Shown: positions 1-10,342 of the stretch, one piece after another
Layout of the letters: the number at the start of each line of letters is the position of its first letter
Position numbering within the stretch: the first letter of the stretch is position 1
Assembly (NCBI GenBank): GCA_905178155.1
Contig: CAJINV010000001.1
Location: 6,667,860 to 6,731,859 of the forward strand
DNA from: Amoebophrya sp. A120
Lineage: Eukaryota > Sar > Dinophyceae > Syndiniales > Amoebophryaceae
Direction: 5' to 3'
DNA: 64,000 nucleotides
Translations under genes and position numbers: made by a program
The notes under the pieces: generated by a model
What the model saw: the letters and a program-made list of their open reading frames with translations, nothing else
Database searches by the model: none
Told to the model about the DNA's origin: nothing

Positions 1-297
1 CTCGATTGACCTTCCTTCCTTCCACTCAGTGGTCGCTGTTCATCATCCGATGACATCACATCATGGTTATCGTTATGCACGGCGCGCCGCGGGATGTTGA
101 CATAGATAGTACACAGAAAAGTCCACAACTACAAAACGCCCTATTTTCGCGGCGTGCAAGTCGGAAGAAAAGCGCTGCGATATGATGCACATCAGCTTCC
201 GATAAAATAATTGATTCCGTGAAGAAAATTTGTAGACTTGTTTCGAAGGAATGTTCCCTTGATGTAGGTCCGGCGGTCTTAAGCCGTTTCCAAATAT

Positions 298-1740
298 TCA
301 TTTTTTTTTTCCGATACTGATTGTCCTCTTGACGTCCTCCAGCGCTTCTCGGCCCCTTTTGTTTCCCGCGGCGATATTTCGCAGAGCGGCGACGAGGAAA
401 AGGAAGTGGGCGAAGAAGGGATCGTACCTGGTCGTCGAGAAAAAGATCGGTGAGAGACGTTGCAGCGCGCTGCAGAGAACAAACCCGAGTCCCGCACCCA
501 CCACAACATCGAGAACGTGGTGGACCTGCCAGTGCACCCGCCCAAACGCCGCCAGGAAAACTAGCGACAGACAGCACACAGTGGTTGTCAGACTCCTGCT
601 TGAGCTTGAAGACTCGATGCTGGAGGTCGACTGTTGTTCCTCGAAGAGCTCCAGAAAAGAGTAGTACACTGCGACCGCGACGCCGGTTGCACCCGCTGTG
701 TCGCCGGAGGGAAAGCTCGCGTCCGGGTCCAGAGCGATGAACTTCGAGAAAAATTGCACCCGGTATTCCCTCCGTTGGTCTTCGGGCACGAGGAGAAGTG
801 GTCTTCTTCTTTTCGTCACGTCTTTCACCACCATCACCGCCGCCAGACTGACGCTCCAGTACACGAGGACTCGGCGCGCGGCACTGATCGCGAGTGGCGG
901 CGTGGAAGAAAAGGTGGAGCCTCCTGGGGAGAACAGCAAATCCACGACACCACTAAAAACGATTCCCTCCTCCTGCCAGCAGGCCTCCAGGACCAACAAC
1001 AGTATGGAAACGGCGACCGGCCCGAGCACGTACCCCCACTTGCCCCAGAAAAATTCGAAACGCCCGGCCACCTGCAGGGCCGCCGCCGGTGTTTTCACTT
1101 CTTCCTTGGAAGTGCGTGCGAGCAAAACATACATGAAGAACGTCACCAGCCAACCCGCAAGTAGGAAAAGTGCCACTGTGAGACACACCAAGTTTACCTC
1201 CTGGGCTGTTCTCGCAGCTGCCAGTGGTCCGCCAGCGTTCTTTGGATTATTTGCTTGTTGTATGATCGTGGTCGTGAGTAGACCCGGGGACCAAATTTTC
1301 GGCCGACTATTCCACGCGTCGAGCACTAGTACCAGTGTCAGCGGACACATAACCAGGCACGGAGTCGTCGAGAAAAACATTCCCGGGAACGCAAAAGCGT
1401 ACTCGAGAACGCCCAAGTTGATGCGATCCGAAATGATGCGCGATACCCATTTGTCAGCCCGATCGAGCTTCCCGCCGGCAGGAGGCCACACTTGTTGGGA
1501 ATTTGTTGTACTGGTACTAGAGGATGAGGATATTTCATAACTTTTGTTGCGCGTTGAATTGTCACGACTGCGTTCCACCTTTTTCGCACTCGTAGTCGAC
1601 GATGACGCGGCCACACTTGTTCTGCGCCCGGACGTAAATGATGAAGACGCTTTCCTTCCCGTTGACGTTGCCGGTGTAGCTCCTCTCAGACGAGCTTTGG
1701 AGGATTTATCCCCGGTGGAAGTTGTCTTCATGGTATTCAT
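298..1740 (-). CDS. PAP2-superfamily membrane phosphatase
   Basis: The 480-aa protein has a Ser/Thr-rich basic N-terminus (about residues 1-85) followed by several hydrophobic segments. All three signatures of the phosphatidic acid phosphatase type 2 superfamily are visible in order: KX6RP (KDVTKRRRP, from residue 306), a PSG motif (FPSGDTAG, 344-347) and RX5HX3D (GRVHWQVHHVLD, 400-411). In this family the motif-3 histidine makes the phospho-enzyme and the motif-2 histidine of PSGH protonates the leaving group. Here that second histidine is replaced by Asp (PSGD), so chemistry or substrate may differ. A membrane lipid-phosphate or polyisoprenyl-phosphate phosphatase is the likely role; the substrate cannot be told. 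The start ATG at 1740 is the first in frame. Single exon; the family call is firm. Confidence 0.85.
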   Translation of the reverse strand: MNTMKTTSTGDKSSKARLRGATPATSTGRKASSSFTSGRRTSVAASSSTTSAKKVERSRDNSTRNKSYEISSSSSTSTTNSQQVWPPAGGKLDRADKWVSRIISDRINLGVLEYAFAFPGMFFSTTPCLVMCPLTLVLVLDAWNSRPKIWSPGLLTTTIIQQANNPKNAGGPLAAARTAQEVNLVCLTVALFLLAGWLVTFFMYVLLARTSKEEVKTPAAALQVAGRFEFFWGKWGYVLGPVAVSILLLVLEACWQEEGIVFSGVVDLLFSPGGSTFSSTPPLAISAARRVLVYWSVSLAAVMVVKDVTKRRRPLLLVPEDQRREYRVQFFSKFIALDPDASFPSGDTAGATGVAVAVYYSFLELFEEQQSTSSIESSSSSRSLTTTVCCLSLVFLAAFGRVHWQVHHVLDVVVGAGLGFVLCSALQRLSPIFFSTTRYDPFFAHFLFLVAALRNIAAGNKRGREALEDVKRTISIGKKK

Positions 1741-2548
1741 ATTTCAACTTTGTCGTACCGATGCTTATGTAGATTCTTGCATTTCCATATTCACTTCTGA
1801 TTCTTCGTTCGGATCCTGATCTCTTTTGCTTTTGTCTAGCAACAGTGTTTATGATCATGTAACTCAACTTAGTCCGTTATGCTTGACTCAGCAGTCGCCT
1901 GAAAATCAATTGTGTGCTCGCTTCTTGAGGCAAGCGAGTGACTGTTTACCATAGTGAGTGAGGGACTCTGAGTCACCTAAAAATCTAAGCGAAAAAAAAA
2001 TCCATATTGCATCTCAATCTGTAGATCTTCAGCACCGAAATGGATGCAAGACCTCTATGACGAGCATCAGAGGTAGTGCCTTCAGTCACCTCGAGATCCC
2101 GGTTCCAACTAACGAAAAAAGAGAACAACACGACAGCTGGGAAGAAGTCTTTTCACTTCGCGCTGCATCATCATACGAAGGACGCGTACTCGTTCACCGC
2201 CAGCAGCGGCACTAGCTCCGCCTCGAATTAGCAAAAATGAAGCAGAGAGTTATGGCGTGGATGATTCCGTGAGCATGGTTATCAGGGCACGAAGAAAAAC
2301 CGAATATCATCGGGAAAAAAAGAGCTCATATGCCTTTGGAGAACGTATGTCTGTGCAAAATCGTGGGAGGTAGAGGCAAACGTCACGACCGGATAAACTA
2401 CCACTTGACCAAAACACCTTTACTGAAGTGGGGGTAGACGAAAGAAAAAACACAAAGTGGGTCATGTGGTGATTCTTGTGATACTGATTGATAATTAATG
2501 ATATCGCTTTCACTTTCTTGCTTATCGTAACAAAAAGCGACACTACTT
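1741..2548. other. Intergenic, nothing recognised
   Basis: This 0.8-kb spacer holds the 5' side of the phosphatase gene and the 3' side of the next minus-strand gene. I see no gene, RNA or repeat in it. Confidence 0.5.
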
Positions 2549-3624
2549 TTATGTGGCAGTGACGTCCGTGACGTTGAGCCCCAAGGCCTTCAGCGACTTC
2601 ACAAGCTTTTTCTGGTCCCGCCGCTCCTTCTTAATCGCCTTTGCCTTTTTCTTCTTCTCAAACTCGAGTTTGTCGGCAAAGCTCTGTTTGATGTCCTCGA
2701 GTTTTTGCGTGAGCCCTTGGTCATACACCACGCGCATTTCGTACCCCGAATTGTTCTTTCGCCGGACGTATTCCTCACGGAAAAGCCGCGCCCCAGTCGT
2801 GCTCATCCGATTCAGCTCCTGCTCCGCCGTACGTCGGGTTGTGTCTGTGTGATGTCGTAATTTCAAATTTCAAATGATAATGAATAATAAATTCAATTCG
2901 CATTTTGATTCTTTTAGGAATCAATGTATTGAACCGACATGAAAATCTATTGCAACTATATTTATTGAGAATCGTATGTTTTCGCACCAGACAGAGCAAT
3001 TCAGATGAAGTAACAAGAAGTACCTCTCGCCTGGTCCGCTGTTTTCTCGCCTGGCCGTGCGAGCGGGCGGCACCAGCGCACGATGTCGCGCGGGTCCCGC
3101 GTGTCGGTGACGTAGACCGGGTGCCACAAGGTGCTGGGCATCACGCCCTTGCGGTATTCCTTCATCAGGCGCTCGCCGTGCGACCCCTTGCCCCAGTGGT
3201 CCCGTTCCCCCTCACGTGGCAAGTTTCTGGCTTTTTCGTTCGGGTCCGATGTGTTCAGCTTCGCATTCACCACGACTGGCAACGCGGTGCCGCCACTTGG
3301 GATCTCCGGCTTCTTCAGGACGCTCACGTACCCATTGGAAGCGTGTATGGACGTCGCACCAGTGGCCGAAGAACTCCGTGTAGCTTTTGGCGCCGCCGCG
3401 GAAGGGACGCTGATACCGTTTGGGAATGTGAAATTCGCCTGCCTTTTCTTTTGCGCGAGGACTTCGGGAGGCTCCTCATCATCCAGATCTGCGGGCGAAG
3501 CCTCACCGAACGACACACTGTGCCGGTTTGGCGCACGGTACTTTCGGCCGATCACCTCATCCCAGCTCGTGGGCGTCCGCCCCGTGTCCGCGTGCAACGC
3601 AGAATTCGCACCGATGCGATACAT
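2549..3624 (-). CDS. Two-exon charged protein, function unknown
   Basis: Exon 1 is 3624-3024 and exon 2 is 2844-2549. The 179-bp intron (3023-2845) begins GTACTT and ends CACACAG. The join keeps phase (GCG AGA G|AC ACA), giving 298 aa. The N-terminal half is polar and Gly/Ser/Pro-rich and contains a 'RDHWGKGSHGERLMKEYRKG' stretch. The C-terminal half is a Lys/Glu-rich predicted helix or coiled coil (residues about 215-285). I do not recognise the family. Small basic coiled-coil proteins of this build are common among protist cytoskeletal and ciliary proteins, but that is only a guess. Start ATG at 3624. Confidence 0.7.
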
Positions 3625-4034
3625 GTTGGCTTTGCCTCTGAGAATTTAAGTACAACACAGGTGTAAATGGTTACTTTTGTCCTAAGGGAGTAAATGATGA
3701 TGAGGGAGTTGAAAAGAGTTTATACATGCACCTGATGTAGTTTGATGTACTGTGTGACCGCGATAATTATAATAATAGTGAAACGGGTTTTGCCTCCCCC
3801 TTTGCTATAATCTATAGGAGGCGCTTAGAAAAATAATTCTAAACAAATGTGCTTAGAAGGTTCCGTCTAGAGGCGATGTGTAACAGATTGGGCCTTTCCA
3901 TTTTTCCTGTTCGCCATACCATCGCGCAGAATATTACTCCGCATGGTATGGCGCACAGAGTAGATGCCACGCATTTCATGGCATCGCGGGGACCAAAAAC
4001 CCTGCCGCGAACTCCTGGGCCATTACTATCCGGT
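3625..4034. other. AT-rich spacer with two small hairpins
   Basis: No gene is seen. Two perfect short inverted repeats lie just before the palindromic array: CGCCATACCAT at 3912-3922 pairs with ATGGTATGGCG at 3943-3953, and GATGCCA at 3963-3969 pairs with TGGCATC at 3979-3985. They may mark the edge of the repeat block. Confidence 0.5.
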
Positions 4035-6235
4035 CGGGTTAGGCTAAAATGATGGCCAAGAGCTCGCTGGCCATCACTTTCCGGCCCGTCGGGCCAAAGT
4101 GATGGCCAAGAGCTTCTCCTGACCCGTCTATCACTTTCCAGTCGGGCAAACAAGGAAATACTTAGTGGCCCAGTGCTCCTTGGCCATCCCCATCTCTTCG
4201 ACTTCCCGGCCGGGCAAAAGTGATGGCCGAGATTTTCTAGGCCATCGCTTTTGGCCATCATTTTTCCGGCCGCCCGGGCAAAAGTGATGGCCGTGAGCTC
4301 CCTCTGGGCCATCACACACTTTCCGGTCGGGCAAAAGTGATGGCCAAAAGATCCTGCTTGGCCATCACTTTCCGGCCGGCTTCCCGGTCGAGAAAAAATG
4401 ATGGCCAGGCTTCCATGGCCATCCCCATCGCTTTTCGCTCCCTCGGGCAAAAGCAATGGCCAAGAAGAGCTTCTTGGCCGTCGCTTATTTGCTTTTGGCC
4501 ATCACTTCCATCCCGGCGGGCCGGGCAAAAGTGACGGCAGAGAGCCCCTTGGCCATCGCTTTCCGGTCGGGCAAAAGCGATGGCCCGGAGCTCCGCGGCC
4601 ATCACACACTTCTCGCTCGGGCAAAAATGATGGCCGCGAGCTCCTTGGCCATCAATTCTCGCCTAGGCAAGCAAAGCGATGGCCACGAGCGCCCTTGGTG
4701 GCCATCATCTTTTCGGTCGGGCGAAGGTGATGGGCGAAAGCCCCCTGGCCATCACTTTCCGATCGGGCAAAAGTGATGGCCGAGAGCTCCTTGGCCATCA
4801 GTCTTGGCTGGCCATCGGGCAAACGTGACGGCCAAGATTTCCCTGGCTCTCACTTTTGCCCGTCAGCCACTTTCCGGTCGGGCAAAACTGATGGCCAAGA
4901 GCTCCCCGGCCATTATTTCTGGCCATCAGCCACGCACTTCCCGGCCGGACAAAAGTGGTGCCCGAGGGCTCCTTGGCCATCACTTTTATTTGGCCATTGG
5001 TTCCCGGTCCGCCGGGCGAAAGTGATGGCCAAGAACTCCTTGGCCAGCAATCACTTTTTGCCTTCGCTTTCTGGTCGGGCGGCAAAAGTGGTAGATGGCC
5101 AAGAACTCCTTGGCCAGCCGCGATCACTTTTCGCCATCGCTTTCCGGCCCGGCGGCAAAAGTGATGGCCAAAAGCACAAGCCCCTTGGCCATCACTTTTG
5201 GCCATCAGTCATTTTCCGGCCGGGCAAAGCTGGCGGCCAAGAATTCCTTGGCGATATTTATCTTCTTGCCATCGCTTTCCGGCCACGGCCGGGCAAATAA
5301 AAGCAAAAGGGATGGCCAGGAGTTCCCTGGCCACCGCTTTTCGCTCGGGCAAATGTAATGGCCGAGAGCTCCCTGCCCTGTCTGGCCATCACTTTTGGCC
5401 GGGAGCTCCTTCCTTGGCCATGGAGCTCCTTGGCCATAACTTTTGGCCATCACTTCCCGGTCGGGCAAAAGTGATGGCAGAGAGCCTCTTGGCCATCACT
5501 TCCCGGGCGGGCGAAAGCGGCGGCCAGGGCCTGCTTGGCCATGCGTCGCTTTTCGCCCGGGCAAAAGTGTTTCCGGTCCGTCGGGCGAAAGTGATGGCCA
5601 AGAGCCCCTTGGACATCACTCTGCTCGGGCAAAAGTGATTGATGGCCAATGGCTCCCCGGCCATCGCTTTTCGCTCGGACGGGCCGACGGGCAACCAACC
5701 AAGCAAAGTGATGGCCAGGAGCTCCTTGGCCACCACTTTCGGCGGCCATCAGTTATTTCCGGTCGGGCAAAAGTGGTTGGCAAAAGCTCCTCGGCCATCA
5801 CTTTCCGATCGGTTCGGGCAAAAGTGGTGGCCGCGAGCTCCTTGGCCATCACTTTTGGCCATCGCCTTTCGTTCGGGCAAAACATCACTCTCCGGCCGAG
5901 GCACGCAAAAGCGATGGCCAGGAGCTCCTCGGCCATCGTTTTCCGGCCGGGCGAAAGTGGTGGCCAAGAGCTCCGGGGCCATCGCTTTCGCTGGCTCGCT
6001 CGGGCAAAAGTAATGGCCGAGAACTCCCTGGCCATGCGTCATTTTTCGCTCGCCTCGGGCAAAAGTGACGGCCAAGAGCTCGCAGGCCATCACTTTAATT
6101 TCGGCCCGTCGGGCAAAAGTGATGGCCACGAGCTTCGTGGGCATCGCTTTTCGCTCGGGCAAAAGTGATGGCCCGAAACTCCTTGGCCATCACTTTTGGC
6201 AACCACTTTCCGGGCGGGCAAAAGTGATGGCCAGC
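4035..6235. repeat. 2.2-kb array of about 40 palindromic repeat units
   Basis: Imperfect units of about 45-75 bp run head to tail. Each carries a linker like CGGTCGGGCAAAAGTGATGG and a near-perfect palindrome: GTGATGGCCAAG, then AGCTC, then CTTGGCCATCAC. Because the units are GC-rich and poor in stop triplets, many open frames occur on both strands. These frames encode only repetitive peptides and are not genes. Unit length and sequence vary, so this is an aged array rather than a fresh satellite. The remnant repeats end in the GC-rich sequence at 6236. Confidence 0.9.
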
Positions 6236-6656
6236 CGGCCGCCAAAGCCGCCGCCAACAATCAAAATAGACTTTGCGGCTGGCCCCCCTCTGCTTTGCTT
6301 GCCGGGCGCGCAAAAGGGGCTGACGCCGGGCCGGCGTCCTGGATGCCGGACCGCAAAAGCGCTAAAGCGGCGAGGCCGCTAGGGCAAGCGCAGGCCGGCC
6401 CAGGCGCACCAACCTCCCTCGGGGCCCGCCGCCCTCCCATGCACAAAGCAAAACCGCACCAGTCCGAGTCCCGCGGCCCTGCTGGACGGTCGTGCCTGGC
6501 TCCGTGTAGTCTGTCCGCGCTATGCTTTTGCTTTCTCTTCCTCTTGCGGTGCCGCCTCCCCCTTTTTCTGAGGCGAATTCCGGGGCCTTTTGTGCCTATT
6601 TCTGTCTGTGCCATGCCTTCACCTTCTAACCAACCAAAATGGCGTGAGCGGTGCGC
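6236..6656. other. GC-rich tail of the repeat block
   Basis: A GC-rich, low-complexity stretch still carries 'GCAAAAG' fragments like those in the array to its left. No supportable gene; the open frames across it are compositional. Confidence 0.4.
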
Positions 6657-7250
6657 GCTCCTATCGCACGAAAAAAATATATCATACTCATATTCACGCG
6701 AATTCAACCATGAAAAATTGTCATTTTTTTGGAAAAAGCGCAACATTTTTGTCGAAAAACTCAAGTATTTCATCAGCGATTTTTTTTTCCGGCGACGAAT
6801 TTGCGGGGTTTGGAGGTAAGACCTGGCGTATTTTTTTTGGATGAGAAATATGCTACGCTATGAGTTGGCTGCTTGTAGTAGTTTCACTAGCTAGAAGGAG
6901 GCGGCTGGCACGGATACTCCCGCTGCTCTTGTCCAGACCTTGCTCTTCGTCATGATGCTCCTCGGCCCCACCTGGGGCCGAAGGCGACGATTCCGACGGA
7001 GTGGATGTGGCCAGCAGCGTTCCCGGATATGCGGCACCTAACCGCCTCTTAATAGCTAGTTAAACTACTACAGGCAGCCAAAATAGATAGATGCAAGATC
7101 CATGCCATTCCATCATCAAAACAAAACAAGGTACCTGACTCTGCCGGACACCGCGAAGATTTTTGAAAAGTCAAAAATTGAAAAAAATGCGCTTTTTGGA
7201 CTTTTTTCGGTCCGGTATGAGTATGATATATTTTTTTGGTGCGATAGCTC
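6657..7250. mobile_element. Non-autonomous element with ~35-bp terminal inverted repeats
   Basis: The left arm (6657-6695, containing ATCGCACGAAAAAAATATAT) is the inverse of the right arm (7213-7250, containing ATATATTTTTTTGGTGCGAT), with very few mismatches over about 35 bp. The 594-bp interior has no coding capacity and contains a second inverted-repeat element (6865-7081). This is the structure of a MITE-like DNA transposon. I could not identify a clear target-site duplication. Confidence 0.65.
6865..7081. mobile_element. Nested 217-bp MITE-like element
   Basis: TTGGCTGC at 6865 begins an arm of about 40 bp, continuing through TGTAGTAGTTTCACTAGCTA. Its inverse ends at 7081 (TAGCTAGTTAAACTACTACA then GGCAGCCAA). 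The arms match at most positions. The ~130-bp core is unique and non-coding. It sits inside the larger inverted-repeat element at 6657-7250, so it is probably the later insertion. No target duplication was recognised. Confidence 0.6.
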
Positions 7251-7273
7251 CATGTGTAGAATTATTTTTCAAG

Positions 7274-7320
7274 CTACTAGCCCAGCGGGCGTCCGAGACG
7301 CCCGCGTCAAAGGGCTAGTA
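7274..7320. repeat. Long two-part hairpin
   Basis: TACTAGCCC at 7274-7282 pairs with GGGCTAGTA at 7312-7320, enclosing GCGGGCGTC paired with GACGCCCGC around a CGA loop. It lies about 25 bp beyond the right end of the MITE-like element and may be a separate small element or a structured RNA. Confidence 0.5.
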
Positions 7321-8041
7321 TGTATATGAAAATGAAAATCTAAATTGATGAAGATAACGACATGTGAACGATCGGAGCACCACGCCAATGCTTGTTTGGA
7401 CGAGTACAGACGACGACACGTGCGCGCATGTGAACGAAAGAGAGAGAGAGGCTTGGTTCTTCTTGCTGGCTATTTATCAACCACCACGAGCACGAACGGA
7501 AAGGACAAAACGCACGTAAACTACCGGCAGCACCATTTGTTCCCGCACGGAGTACCAGAACGTGAGTGAGACGCCGAATATTCATCACTGCAGCGAGAAG
7601 AAACTGAAACACGCAAGGGACACGACAAGACATCGACAGACGACCAAAACTATGATCACACCTGGGACGACCGATCAGCAAGTTGTAACGCAACCTCTGA
7701 TGTGATCGTGCCTTCGGATTTTACAACGTGCACCACAGAAGTAAATGGAGTTTTGAATTTCTCTTCTCATCTAAATCTGTGCTCCGAAACCTACTAAATT
7801 GAAAATCGAGATGTTTCCTCAACAACTACAAGAACTGCCAGGGAGCAAAAAATTATCAGGTGGAACCAGTGACGAAACAGATTACAGGTACTTATTTGCC
7901 TGGGGAAGTCCAACGAACTGCTCCTGCTCGACCGTATCGAATCGGAATCGTGCAGCTCAAAAAATTTGTAAAAGCGAGGGAGGGGGGATCTAGAAACGCT
8001 AGAGGACAAGATCTGAGTTGACTACAGGGTTTGGTGTATCT
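7321..8041. other. Intergenic, nothing recognised
   Basis: This is the spacer between the repeat block and the 3' end of the membrane-protein gene. I see no gene or repeat. Confidence 0.4.
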
Positions 8042-10342
8042 TCAAAACTGGGCTGGCTCCAGGTCCCGCTCATACAACGGCGTGGTCGGCGAAAAAGTTG
8101 TACTACTTGATGTTGATGAGCGCGCCTCGGGACCTCCAAAAAAATCTTTCTCTGTTGCAATTCGCTTGAATGAAACACTCCATACGTAGACCATGAGTGC
8201 GAGCGCGTAACAGGAGTAGAGTAGCTGCGCAATGATATCCCAATCCACGCTATCGTAGATTTTCTCGGGGAGTTCCCATTTTTTCTGCTCAATTTCTCCG
8301 TCTTCGTCTACGCTAGTGACGGCTGAATTCCGAGCCTGTGCACTAGCGGAGAAGGCTCCCTCGATAAAGTCGTCCTCGTCATCCGTTTCGGCGAGGTCCA
8401 CCGGAACGTTCTGGTTCACGAGCAATGGTGCCATTTCGGCTCCTTCGGCAGTTATTTCTTTTTTAGTTTCTGCCTCCTCGGTCGGGCGGTGCTCGAACTT
8501 CTTAAACATGGCAAACCTTGTCGTCATCAGCATGAGTCCCATAAACGCGGAGAAGAAGCCCGTGGCCATGAAAGTGAGGTAGTGGGCGTGGCCGCCACGC
8601 AGCAGCCCGTCTTGAAAGAGAATCATGAGCACGCAGGTGAGCAGCGGGAACACCACGCCGAGCATGAATCCCATCAGCTTCGGGATCCACAGTCCGTACT
8701 GCTCCCATTGGTCGCGCCGGTTTTGGAAAAAGCCCGCGCGCCGGCGCGCCGCGTGCAATTCCGAGTATCGTTTCTGCCAGTCCTTTTTCACGGTGGCGTG
8801 GTCCTCCGGGAGCCCCATCTGGTACAGCACGTCGTACGTAATGCCCTTCTTCTGCAGTTCGGGGTCCAATTTTTGCCGCACCTTTATGGCGTTCTCAACT
8901 GTTACATTCTCCAGTGTTACATGGATTTGTCATGCAAGAATGGGAAAAGTGAAAGGGGGGAGGTTGCATCTGTAGCATTACAAATTCCGAACAGATTTGG
9001 GTGCTGTTTAGCCATTCGCAAATTTGTCATGCGAAGCAGCTTGATCGTGTGGATCTTGTTGATGATCATTTTGCATGACAAATCATGTAACAGTTGAGAA
9101 TGTAACGTTTGAGAACGCCATAACCTTCGCGTCCGCCTTCGCATCGAGGTCCTCCTCCGATACATTGTAGTCGTAGACCAGGTATGGATTGTAAAAGTGT
9201 CTGGGTCTGGAAGGTTGCAACTTGTCATGCTATTTCTGGATTATGCAAAAATCTGTGTTGCATAAGTGCCAAAAGCTGTCCACTTTCGACCAAGTTGGCA
9301 GGGAGTTTCTCATGCAGGATAGGCATGGTAGGGATCTCACAGAATCTGTCATGCTGGGTCTCGCATTCCAGACCTCATGGCTCATGGAAAATATGCATGA
9401 CAAATGTAGAAATTTTCCAGACCCAGACATTTTTGCATTTGATACCAGGTCCCCGAGCTCCTTCCAGCAGACAAAGAGTATCAGTGGCTGCAGCATGGTC
9501 GGGAAGCCGCCCGACAGCGAGTCCCGGTTGTGGACCCGCACGAAAAACGTCAGCAAAAAACCTATCACCTTGAACAGCAGTAGCAGCATGCCCAAGACTT
9601 TGCTCCGGTACCGCATCTCGACGAAGGTGGCGCAGACAATGAAGAGCGGCATTTCGATGCAGTAGGCGACAGGGTTGGGAATTACGAAGGAATGCGTCAG
9701 GGAATTATGGTACAACTCGAAGGCGAGGTCCCGGCACCCTCCAGCACCCCCCAGATATCGCTGAATAAAGGCATTCGCCGGCGCGGCCCCTATCTTTTCG
9801 TACTGCCTTTCCTTGATCCGGTCCGTCAGCATGCAGAGACTCCACATGAAGGTGCAAAACATGGTGTGCATGAGTGTGATCACCGGAAAATAATGTGAAT
9901 CGTTCTGGCCTTTCGGACCGCAGATTATCTCGCGGAGGGGCGGCCCGTCCTTTTCACTTGTATTATTCAGACGCTTGTTGGCTATCTGCCTGTTATCCTG
10001 GTGCTGGAACTTGTTCCGTTCCGCATCCTCGGTGTCCACAATGTGCCGGACGATACTCAGTATGATGCCCTGTCCTGCGTGCTTCATCTTTTCTCTGCGC
10101 TTCTTCCTGGCTTCAGCCTCCACCGAAGGCCGCTCTTTATTACTTACTCTTTTCTCAGCCTTTCCCTGCGCCTTGCTTTTTCGGCTGGAGCGATCTTCCA
10201 CTTGGCCAGGAGTTGTTCCTTCATCAGGCACAGCAGCAGCGGCTCCGTCGTCTCCTCCAAGAATGTGCGTTGGTGTTGCCTCGTTGTCCTCTGGCTGTTC
10301 TTCCGTTGCCGGCGGAGTAACAAGGGCGCCGGCTTCTGACAT
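8042..10342 (-). CDS. Multi-pass membrane protein, interrupted by two introners
   Basis: Exons are 10342-9446, 9178-9125 and 8881-8042, giving 596 aa. Removing each introner together with one copy of its target duplication restores one continuous frame (299 + 18 + 280 codons with stop), which strongly supports the model. The N-terminal ~120 residues are polar and Lys/Glu-rich. At least seven hydrophobic segments follow in two groups, before and after a charged middle stretch. The C-terminal tail is Ser/Thr-rich. No known family is recognised; a transporter or a structural membrane protein are both possible. The start ATG at 10342 (MSEAGALV) is preferred because the upstream in-frame candidate is a GTG. 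Intron 9124-8882 is canonical GT-AG. Intron 9445-9179 would be GT-TG. Confidence 0.8.
8885..9122. mobile_element. Introner (copy 2), inserted in the membrane-protein gene
   Basis: A 238-bp element is flanked by a perfect 5-bp duplication ACCTT (8880-8884 and 9123-9127). The ends are inverted repeats of about 50 bp starting TATGGCGTTCTCAA and ending in ATTTGTCATGC. On the coding strand the duplicated AAGGT supplies both splice sites, AAG|GT...AAG|GT, so this copy is a normal GT-AG intron of 243 bp. The internal part repeats TTTGTCATGC and shares CATTACAAATTCC with the copy at 26029. Confidence 0.88.
9183..9444. mobile_element. Introner (copy 1), inserted in the membrane-protein gene
   Basis: A 262-bp element is flanked by perfect 5-bp duplications CCAGG (9178-9182 and 9445-9449). 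Its inverted arms share GTCTGGGTCTGGAA and end inward at TTGTCATGC. Excision of the element plus one duplication restores GGG GAC CTG GTC TAC. The donor formed by the last duplicated G and the element's first T is GT, but the 3' boundary is TG, so splicing would be non-canonical. It lies only 54 coding bases from copy 2. Confidence 0.88.

Noticed and set aside
4035-6235. A CRISPR-like array
   Set aside because: Units are palindromic and contiguous with no constant repeat alternating with unique spacers, no cas genes, and the genome is eukaryotic.
3839-6382. Many open frames of 65-240 codons on both strands
   Set aside because: They are translations of the palindromic array, with repeating peptide units in every frame and no domain or codon signal.
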